7,061 bases of DNA. Source: Rickettsia typhi. Its GTDB lineage: Bacteria; Pseudomonadota; Alphaproteobacteria; Rickettsiales; UBA1997. The DNA is taken from NCBI GenBank assembly GCA_945874115.1, contig CAMCFD010000079.1:1-7061 (forward strand), written 5' to 3'. The position numbers were made by a program, and so were the translations under genes. The notes under the pieces were generated by a model. That model searched no databases, had not been told where the DNA came from, and was given only the letters and a program-made list of their open reading frames with translations. Below, in pieces: positions 1 through 5,205 of this stretch (position 1 is its first letter; each line of letters starts with the position of its first letter).

Positions 1-434
1 ATCCGCCAAAAGTCGATTTGGAAGAAGAAAAAAAGAACGCGATTTTCATTCAAGAGCTTATCGAAAGAAGTGTTATAAAATCTTGCCACGATATTTCGGA
101 CGGCGGATTATTAATTGCACTTTTTGAAATGTGTTTCCGCGATTTGGGATGTTGCGTTGATTTATCTGAGTTAAAAAAATTCGCAAGCGACGTTGACGAC
201 AATCATATTTTATTTGGCGAAGACCAAGCGCGCTATGTTGTCGCTATTGATCCGGCATTTCTCGATCGCTTTAACAAAAAAGTTAAAGATTCACAAATTG
301 AAGTTTTTCGAATTGGAAAAGTTATAAAAGATAAAATCAAAATTAATTGTCAACAAGATAGCGAAGAATTAGAAATTGACATAAAAGAGTTGAAAAAAAT
401 CAATGAAGAGTTTTTAGAGAAAAAATTTTCTTAA
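1..434 (+). CDS. purL: Phosphoribosylformylglycinamidine synthase subunit PurL, C-terminal part (5' end outside window)
   Basis: This is the C-terminal end of the cytoplasmic FGAM synthase, which converts FGAR to FGAM with glutamine and ATP in step four of purine synthesis. The reading frame is open from the first base (first full codon at 3) and reads PPKVDLEEEKKN, matching the PurL segment before its last conserved block. HDISDGG at nt 87-107 is the signature of the second AIR-synthase-like C-terminal domain and is followed by the usual GGLLIALFEM helix. About 143 residues are visible, so most of the protein lies upstream. A TTG codon at 18 could be taken for a start, but the homology continues upstream of it, so this is a truncated gene and not a small ORF. 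The stop is TAA at 432-434, 8 nt before the next gene, which suggests co-transcription. The family call is firm; the small-subunit versus long PurL form cannot be judged here. Confidence 0.93.
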   Translation, partial: PPKVDLEEEKKNAIFIQELIERSVIKSCHDISDGGLLIALFEMCFRDLGCCVDLSELKKFASDVDDNHILFGEDQARYVVAIDPAFLDRFNKKVKDSQIEVFRIGKVIKDKIKINCQQDSEELEIDIKELKKINEEFLEKKFS

Positions 435-442
435 AATAAAAA

Positions 443-2611
443 ATGCCGACCAAAACTTTCGAATACACCTCTTACGCGATTGCGATTTTGCAAAAAATAA
501 TCGGTTCGCGATTTAGCGTTACGGGCCTCGAAAATTTGCCCAAAAACGGCCAGCCAATAATGTTTGTCGCCAATCATTTTACGCGCTCAGAAACATTTTT
601 TGTTCCATATCTAATCCACAAATATACTAATCGCCAAGTTCGCTCATTAGCTGACGCTAGCCTTTATCACGGATTTCTAGGAAGATTTTTAACGAATGTT
701 GGAACAATTTCCACCAAAGATCCAAATCGCGACAAAATCATCGTCAAAGATTTAATACAGAATAATTATGACTGGTTGATTTATCCGGAAGGAAGTATGA
801 TTAAAAGCAAGCAAATCGAGAAGCAAGAATTATACATAAGCCACACTCCGCATCGAATTGGCGCCACGCGCACAGGTTCGGCGGTTCTTGCTCTAAAATC
901 GCATCTTTATCGCCAAGATATAATCGAAGCCTATGACGCCAAAAATACGCAAGTTTTGGAAGATTTTAAGAAAGAGCTCGACATTGAATATGACGAATAT
1001 TTAAGGCAACTTACGACTTATGTTGTGTCGCTTTCAATAACATATTATCCAATTCGCCCGGGTGAAAATCGCATCGAAATGTTTGCGAAAAAAAGAATCG
1101 ACCAAATTTCGCCACGCCTTGTCGAAGAGCTTCAAATTGAGGGGAATTTATTGTCACAAGCGCAAATAAATCTTCATTTTGGCGAGCCGATGAATCTTAC
1201 GGAATACACAAAAATGACGCGCGGATTGATATATCAAATTCCGATTATTAAAAACGACACCAAAACAAATTTTATCATAAAATATTTCAAAAATCGCCTC
1301 ACAAATGATTTTATGGAAAAAATTTATTCAAACATCGAAGTCAATATTGACCATATTTTTAGCGCGTCTCTGCGCCATATTTTGCAAGATGAAGTCGATA
1401 TTTCTCATCTTAAAAGAATAGTTTATTTATCGGCTTTGATGATAAATAAAAGTAAAAATTATCGAATTAACGACAGTATTCAAGAAAAAAATCTGTTTAA
1501 AATTTTTAGCGACGAAACTCATCTTGAGTTTGAGGGGATTTTTAATTTGGCGAAAAAACTTGGCGAAATTACGCAAATTGACGAAAACACAATCAGGATA
1601 AATAAAACGGCGTTATTTGTGGTTCGCGATTTTCACGAAATTAGGCTGCAAAGCACTTTGCAGGTTATTTTTAACGAATTTTCTTTGCTTGAAAATGCCG
1701 GAAATATCGTGCGCAGAAATTGTCATTTAAGTGTTGATGAAGTCAGAAATAAAGTTGTGAATGATTTGATAAAATCTGATCAAGACGAATATAAAAAAGA
1801 ATATAAAAAATATTTCGATAAAGATTTTTCTAAGCCCGAAAATATCGGAATGCCTTATTTATTGAGTCCGAAAAATAAAACTCAAGAAACAGGAATTTTG
1901 CTTTGTCACGGATATAAATCAAGCCCGAAAGAAGTTGAGGCGCTCGCGAAATTTTTGTGTGATTTAGGATTTATAGTTTATGCCGTTAGACTTAAAGGCC
2001 ACGGAACCTCGCCGATTAATTTGCAAGATGTTTTTTGGCAAGATTGGCGCGATTCAATGCAAAAAGGATATGCGATTTTGAATAATATTTGCCAAGAAAT
2101 GGTCATTGTCGGTTTTTCAGCCGGAGGTTTGCTGGCTCTGCTTTCTTCTTCTAAGAAAAATCGTCAAATAAAAGGTGTGGTGTCAATTAATGCAGCTTTA
2201 AAATTGCAAGATATGAGGGCGAGATTTGTTCCGGCGATTAATTGGTGGAACGAAGTTTTGCATAAATTTCATATCGAAAAAGGCCTTTTTGAATATGTCG
2301 ATGATAAGCCTGAAAACCCTGATTTTAACTATTCGCGAAACTATTTGAAGGGTGTTGAAGAATTAGAAAAGTTGATGAAAAAATGCGAAGATAGCTTGGA
2401 TAAAGTCTCTGCGCCGACCTTGATAATTCAGGCTTTGAAAGATCCGGTTATTAATCCTGTCAGCGCTAAATTAATTTATGATAAAATAGAATCGCCAATA
2501 AAACATTTGTCAGAATTAGATTTGTCAAATCATGTAATAATAAATGGCGACGGAAAAGAAACCGTATTTCAAGAAATAAAAGATTTTTTGTCGAAGATAA
2601 AAGCTTGTTAA
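443..2611 (+). CDS. Bifunctional protein: PlsC-like 1-acylglycerol-phosphate acyltransferase fused to alpha/beta hydrolase
   Basis: This 722-residue protein has two recognisable catalytic regions. Residues about 24-255 resemble the LPLAT/PlsC fold: NHFTRSE (44-50) occupies the HX4D position but ends in Glu, and YPEGSM (114-119) matches the substrate-binding FPEGT motif. Residues about 480-720 look like a monoacylglycerol-lipase/carboxylesterase-type alpha/beta hydrolase: the oxyanion-side HG (489-490), the nucleophile elbow GFSAG with Ser559, and a likely acid and base at Asp667 (KDP) and His697 (SNH), so the triad appears complete. The middle (about 260-470) is charged and probably helical, with no motif I recognise. 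No signal peptide is visible; a cytoplasmic or membrane-peripheral location is inferred. Plausible roles are lysophospholipid acylation coupled to acyl-ester hydrolysis, but the substrates are unknown. The ATG at 443 follows purL by 8 nt, has no Shine-Dalgarno sequence, and is supported by the motif lying close to the N-terminus. The frame is unbroken across both domains, so the fusion is real in this sequence. Confidence 0.82.
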   Translation: MPTKTFEYTSYAIAILQKIIGSRFSVTGLENLPKNGQPIMFVANHFTRSETFFVPYLIHKYTNRQVRSLADASLYHGFLGRFLTNVGTISTKDPNRDKIIVKDLIQNNYDWLIYPEGSMIKSKQIEKQELYISHTPHRIGATRTGSAVLALKSHLYRQDIIEAYDAKNTQVLEDFKKELDIEYDEYLRQLTTYVVSLSITYYPIRPGENRIEMFAKKRIDQISPRLVEELQIEGNLLSQAQINLHFGEPMNLTEYTKMTRGLIYQIPIIKNDTKTNFIIKYFKNRLTNDFMEKIYSNIEVNIDHIFSASLRHILQDEVDISHLKRIVYLSALMINKSKNYRINDSIQEKNLFKIFSDETHLEFEGIFNLAKKLGEITQIDENTIRINKTALFVVRDFHEIRLQSTLQVIFNEFSLLENAGNIVRRNCHLSVDEVRNKVVNDLIKSDQDEYKKEYKKYFDKDFSKPENIGMPYLLSPKNKTQETGILLCHGYKSSPKEVEALAKFLCDLGFIVYAVRLKGHGTSPINLQDVFWQDWRDSMQKGYAILNNICQEMVIVGFSAGGLLALLSSSKKNRQIKGVVSINAALKLQDMRARFVPAINWWNEVLHKFHIEKGLFEYVDDKPENPDFNYSRNYLKGVEELEKLMKKCEDSLDKVSAPTLIIQALKDPVINPVSAKLIYDKIESPIKHLSELDLSNHVIINGDGKETVFQEIKDFLSKIKAC

Positions 2612-2628
2612 AATCTGATTTTTGATTT

Positions 2629-2645
2629 AATTAAGATTTTTAATT
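2629..2645 (+). terminator. Weak AU-only hairpin after the acyltransferase-hydrolase gene
   Basis: AATTAA (2629-2634) and TTAATT (2640-2645) can pair around a 5-nt loop, 18 nt after the TAA stop, followed by TTAG and not by a long T-run. It contains no G-C pair, so it would be a poor intrinsic terminator. It is the only hairpin in a reasonable place for ending the upstream transcript. The rest of 2612-2700 holds AT-rich sequence with no gene or strong signal that I can support. Confidence 0.18.
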
Positions 2646-2700
2646 TTAGAAGCTTAGATTTCCTTAGAAAATAAAGGCTTACAAGCGAAGATAAATAATC

Positions 2701-2720
2701 ATAAAAATTGTAATTTTTAT
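2701..2720. repeat. 20-bp AT palindrome (9+2+9) abutting the -35 box
   Basis: ATAAAAATT (2701-2709) and AATTTTTAT (2712-2720) are exact reverse complements around GT. The palindrome ends one base before the putative -35 hexamer at 2722. Its A/T tracts and position fit an UP-like element or an operator for the promoter, or chance in AT-rich DNA. As RNA, a 7-bp all-AU stem is possible but too weak to be a good terminator. Confidence 0.45.
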
Positions 2721-2721
2721 A

Positions 2722-2750
2722 TTGCAAAATCAACTTAAGTTTGATATTGT
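2722..2750 (+). promoter_or_regulatory. Putative sigma-70-type promoter upstream of the inverted-repeat element
   Basis: TTGCAA (2722-2727) and TATTGT (2745-2750) are each 4/6 matches to the -35 and -10 consensus and are separated by exactly 17 nt. An AT-rich palindrome lies directly upstream. The predicted start (about 2757-2759) falls 3-5 nt before the left 16-nt inverted-repeat arm, so the transcript would begin with the closing stem of the predicted RNA. It could also drive the virB10 operon by read-through. The call rests on hexamers, spacing and position only. Confidence 0.42.
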
Positions 2751-2761
2751 TTATTTTAGGT

Positions 2762-2777
2762 GCTGTTAGCTAATTCA
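2762..2777 (+). repeat. Left arm of 16-bp perfect inverted repeat
   Basis: The arm GCTGTTAGCTAATTCA is the exact reverse complement of 2877-2892. It contains the self-palindrome TTAGCTAA at 2766-2773. The outward neighbour T2761 could add a wobble pair with G2893. The arms enclose 99 nt, for an element of 131 bp. No matching direct duplication directly outside the arms is visible, which speaks against a recent transposon insertion. Confidence 0.9.
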
Positions 2778-2876
2778 GCCAGTCACATTTTGGCATACTT
2801 TCGGCGCTTTTCTGGCAAAGTTTACAATAAATATCAGGATATATTTTGAGTAATTGTGTCAAAAAATAAGGTTGAA

Positions 2877-2892
2877 TGAATTAGCTAACAGC
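2877..2892 (-). repeat. Right arm of 16-bp perfect inverted repeat
   Basis: The arm TGAATTAGCTAACAGC is the reverse complement of 2762-2777, with the palindrome TTAGCTAA at 2881-2888. The two TTAGCTAA centres are 115 bp apart. The arm ends 104 nt before the virB10 start codon. Confidence 0.9.
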
Positions 2893-2934
2893 GGCTAAGG
2901 TCATATGAATTTTGACCGATTTTGCGCAATATTA

Positions 2935-2954
2935 AATCGTTATTTTAAACGATT
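2935..2954 (+). terminator. 7-bp hairpin between the RNA element and virB10
   Basis: AATCGTT (2935-2941) pairs perfectly with AACGATT (2948-2954) around a 6-nt loop, and is followed by AGAATTTTACATTTTC, a T-rich but interrupted stretch. It might end or attenuate transcripts from the upstream promoter before virB10, or mark the 3' side of the small RNA. A second, shorter hairpin (GGTCA 2899-2903, TGACC 2913-2917) lies upstream. Both are weak as intrinsic terminators. Confidence 0.25.
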
Positions 2955-2996
2955 AGAATTTTACATTTTCATTTTGATAATTTTTGGTTAAAAAAT

Positions 2997-4361
2997 ATGG
3001 AAGAATTTTTTAGAAAACTAAAAGAGAAGCTTTTTCCTAAGCCAGATTACGATATGGAAGATTCCGATGAGCTTGAGGACAAAAAAAATGAAGGCGAAGA
3101 AGAGATAGAAAACACCGCAGTTTCGTCGGGTGGCCCAGAAATTGCTTCTGCGAAGAAAAATAAGATGATGGTGATTGTTGCGTCTTCGCTTCTTATCACT
3201 GGTGTTGTATATTTCTTGTTTTTTAAAACTGAAAATAAGCCAAAAACTCAACTTGAAGCCGTCACGCCAATAATTACTCCGCGCGAAGTGACCAGAAGTG
3301 AAGATGGAAAATCACCGTTCGAACTTGCTGAAAACAAAGCCACAGAAACAGATGTGGCCTTGCTTGAAAAGCCAAAAGCGCCTGATGTTCCTAAGTTGCC
3401 CGAAATTTCTGCTGATCTAGAAAAAGAAGGCTTGCAAGATTTATTTATTAAGCCAAAGCCGCCAGAAGTGGTGCCGCCACAGGCTCCTTCAGAATTGCCG
3501 CAAATTGTTCCGGCTGTTCCTGTTGCGCCAGGTGCGCAAGTTGCTCCAGCGCAGCCGCAACAAGCGGTCAATCAACCACCAGCTTCTGATCCAAGATATG
3601 CGCCAATTATTGTTTTACAGGGTCAGGCGGGTCCAGCTTTGGGTGTTGGCTATGATCAAAATATTCAAGTTTTGAATGGTGATCCAATCAGAAGCCTTGA
3701 AAAATCGAAAGTTAGCGTAAAAACATCTTTTGTCGAAGACAGAACTAATGTTGTTGCGCAAGGAAAAATGCTAAATGCAGTGCTTGAAACGGCGATTAAC
3801 ACTGAAGTTTTGGGTGCGGTTCGCGCAATCGTAAGTCGCGACGTTTACGGTGAAGCTGGAAACAAAGTTCTTATTCCGCGCGGAGCAAGGCTTTACGGCA
3901 CATATTCAACCGAAACTGCGCGCGGACAATCTCGCGTTCAAATAAACTGGACGCGATTAATCAGGCCAGACGGCGTCGATTTATCGATTTCATCTTTTGC
4001 CTCAGATCAATTTGGTCGCGCCGGCCTTGAAGGAAAAGTTGATAACAAATATTCGCAAGTCGTCATAAACTCATTGTTAACAAGCATTTTGGCGGCTGGT
4101 GGCGTTGCGGCTGCTGAAAGTCTAATTGGTGGCGGAGGTTCTTCAAATACAACCACAACAAATCCTCAGCAAGGAACAACAACCACAACGGGTAGGGCTT
4201 CTAGTCAAGCAGTTTATGAAGTAAGTCGCAGCGTTACTGACACTGCGTCGCGGTTTGTCAGAGAATATTTTGACGCAAGACCGGCAATTACAATCCCTCA
4301 AGGCACAAGAATAACGGTCCTCGTTAACTCTGATATTAAAGTCCCATCGGTAAAGAGATAA
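2997..4361 (+). CDS. virB10: TrbI/VirB10 family type IV secretion system core protein
   Basis: VirB10 spans the envelope and forms, with VirB7 and VirB9, the core channel of type IV secretion systems, linking inner-membrane ATPases to the outer-membrane pore. The 454 residues show the family layout: an acidic cytoplasmic N-terminus (about 1-55), one membrane helix (about 57-76, ending YFLFF), a Pro-rich periplasmic linker (about 125-200) and a C-terminal TrbI domain (about 250-446) with QGKMLNAVLETAI, VLIPRGARLYGTY (291-303) and FGRAGLEGKVDN (339-350). The hydrophobic 357-377 region and the helix after 402 correspond to the antenna that inserts in the outer membrane. The loop between them (378-399) is an unusual Gly/Ser/Thr-rich tract. 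The ATG at 2997 gives a normal N-terminus but has no Shine-Dalgarno sequence. No other vir gene is nearby; it heads a tight run with a metabolic regulator 1 nt downstream. The family call is firm; whether it is the main or a duplicate copy is unknown. Confidence 0.93.
   Translation: MEEFFRKLKEKLFPKPDYDMEDSDELEDKKNEGEEEIENTAVSSGGPEIASAKKNKMMVIVASSLLITGVVYFLFFKTENKPKTQLEAVTPIITPREVTRSEDGKSPFELAENKATETDVALLEKPKAPDVPKLPEISADLEKEGLQDLFIKPKPPEVVPPQAPSELPQIVPAVPVAPGAQVAPAQPQQAVNQPPASDPRYAPIIVLQGQAGPALGVGYDQNIQVLNGDPIRSLEKSKVSVKTSFVEDRTNVVAQGKMLNAVLETAINTEVLGAVRAIVSRDVYGEAGNKVLIPRGARLYGTYSTETARGQSRVQINWTRLIRPDGVDLSISSFASDQFGRAGLEGKVDNKYSQVVINSLLTSILAAGGVAAAESLIGGGGSSNTTTTNPQQGTTTTTGRASSQAVYEVSRSVTDTASRFVREYFDARPAITIPQGTRITVLVNSDIKVPSVKR
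4149..4189 (+). repeat. Short in-frame direct repeat in the virB10 antenna loop
   Basis: The 11-mer ACAACCACAAC occurs at 4149-4159 and again at 4179-4189, exactly 30 bp (10 codons) apart. It encodes the two poly-Thr stretches of the loop between the antenna helices. Repeats of this kind allow in-frame expansion or contraction by slippage or recombination. Confidence 0.7.
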
Positions 4362-4362
4362 T

Positions 4363-5202
4363 ATGAAAGATAAAAAAATAATAAATTTACATTTAATTTC
4401 TGATTCAACCGGCGAGACTTTAAGTTCGGTCGCTCGCGCTGTTTTGTCGCAATTCGAAAACATAGAATCGAAAGATTTTATCTGGCCACTTATTCGAACG
4501 AAACAGCAAATCGAGAAAATCAAAGAATCAATTACGCAAAATCCAGGAATTGTGATGTACACCATTTTGCAAAGCGAAATAATCGATTCGCTAAAGTTGC
4601 ATTGTAAACAGTTGCAAATTCCGTGCGTTAGTGTATTATCCCACATTATTTCGACATTTTCGAATTATTTGGAGATGGACATCAGTAATGTCGTCGGCCG
4701 CCAACATTTGCTTGACGAAGAATATTTTTCGCGAGTTGAGGCGATTAATTATACGATGAGTCACGATGACGGGCAAGCGAACTGGGATTTATATGAAGCC
4801 GACATCGTCATTATTGGCGTTTCGCGAACTTCAAAATCGCCAACTTGCGTATATTTATCGTGTCGCGGTTATAAAGCTGCTAACATTCCTTTTGTTTCAA
4901 GCGAAACAATGCCTGACACGATTTTTGACTTGAAAAAGCCGCTGATTGTTGGTTTAATTATAAACCCAGAAAAATTGATACAAATCAGACAAAGTAGATT
5001 ATTATCAATCGGGCAAGATGGTTCGACCGAATATATCGATCTTGAGTCAGTTAAAAAAGAAGTTGCCGAATCAAGAAAATTATTTGCCAAATTGAATTGT
5101 CCAATTATAGATGTGACAAAAAAATCAGTTGAAGAAACGTCGGCGCGAATCATTCAACTTTTACAAGAAAAGCAATTAAACGATAAAAATAAAACTAACT
5201 AA
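4363..5202 (+). CDS. PEP synthetase / pyruvate, phosphate dikinase regulatory protein (DUF299 kinase-pyrophosphorylase)
   Basis: Members of this family are bifunctional cytoplasmic enzymes. They inactivate PEP synthetase or pyruvate, phosphate dikinase by phosphorylating an active-site threonine, and reactivate it by phosphate-dependent removal, thereby setting flux between pyruvate and PEP. The 279 residues match the usual length. The N-terminus INLHLISDSTGETL (7-20) is the family signature, AINYTMSHDDGQ (127-138) is the second conserved block, GVSRTSKSP (152-160) is the P-loop for the nucleotide, and GYKAANIPFV (169-178) follows as expected. Nothing appears missing. Which of the two enzymes is its target cannot be told from this window, since neither gene is present. 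The ATG at 4363 lies 1 nt after the virB10 stop, with only AGAG as a possible weak ribosome site, so translational coupling to virB10 is likely. Another gene follows after 3 nt. Confidence 0.93.
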   Translation: MKDKKIINLHLISDSTGETLSSVARAVLSQFENIESKDFIWPLIRTKQQIEKIKESITQNPGIVMYTILQSEIIDSLKLHCKQLQIPCVSVLSHIISTFSNYLEMDISNVVGRQHLLDEEYFSRVEAINYTMSHDDGQANWDLYEADIVIIGVSRTSKSPTCVYLSCRGYKAANIPFVSSETMPDTIFDLKKPLIVGLIINPEKLIQIRQSRLLSIGQDGSTEYIDLESVKKEVAESRKLFAKLNCPIIDVTKKSVEETSARIIQLLQEKQLNDKNKTN

Positions 5203-5205
5203 ATA

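Larger units (their letters stand above)
2758..2895 (+). ncRNA. Candidate structured small RNA, 6S-like architecture
   Basis: The RNA predicted from the promoter at 2722-2750 folds by hand as follows. The closing stem is 2762-2777 with 2877-2892, 16 pairs and perfect. Next is an open bubble of 10 nt (2778-2787) against 12 nt (2865-2876). A second stem pairs 2788-2800 with 2852-2864, 12 of 13 positions, two of them G-U. The apex has two small hairpins (2807-2810/2817-2820 and 2829-2834/2841-2846). A long duplex with one large central bubble and a start at the base of the closing stem is the hallmark of 6S RNA, which traps RNA polymerase by mimicking an open promoter. The 5' bubble strand begins GCCAGUC, a string also found in E. 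coli 6S as I recall it, which is only suggestive. At about 138 nt it is shorter than typical 6S. Alternatives are a MITE-like element with 16-bp terminal repeats, or a leader structure for virB10. GCCAG (2778-2782) could also pair with CUGGC (2812-2816). No homology was tested. Confidence 0.45.

Noticed and set aside
18..434. Small separate gene starting at TTG 18.
   Set aside because: PurL homology continues in frame upstream of 18 to the window edge, so it is the tail of purL.
2912..2917. TTGACC as a strong -35 box in the virB10 leader.
   Set aside because: No acceptable -10 hexamer lies 16-18 nt downstream.
2976..2981. GATAAT as a -10 box for a nearly leaderless virB10 mRNA.
   Set aside because: The matching -35 at 2953-2958 (TTAGAA) is only 3/6, and GATAAT is common by chance in such AT-rich sequence.
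2905..2991. 28-codon ORF (MNFDRFCAILNRYFKRLEF start, hydrophobic end) just before virB10, considered as a VirB7-like small protein.
   Set aside because: No lipobox Cys, no ribosome site, and it overlaps a perfect 7-bp hairpin; its length is expected by chance in AT-rich DNA.
2612..2996. tRNA, tmRNA, SRP RNA, RNase P RNA or riboswitch in the intergenic gap.
   Set aside because: No cloverleaf, no CCA or T-loop motif, and none of the conserved strings of these RNAs are present.
3248..3571. Minus-strand ORF of 107 codons rich in Gly, Ala, Thr and Cys.
   Set aside because: It is antisense to the Pro/Ala-rich linker of virB10, and its composition merely mirrors those codons; no family resemblance.
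4143..4646. Minus-strand ORF of 167 codons spanning the virB10/DUF299 junction.
   Set aside because: It lies opposite two firmly identified genes, is Cys/Ser-rich with no motif, and has no plausible promoter or start.
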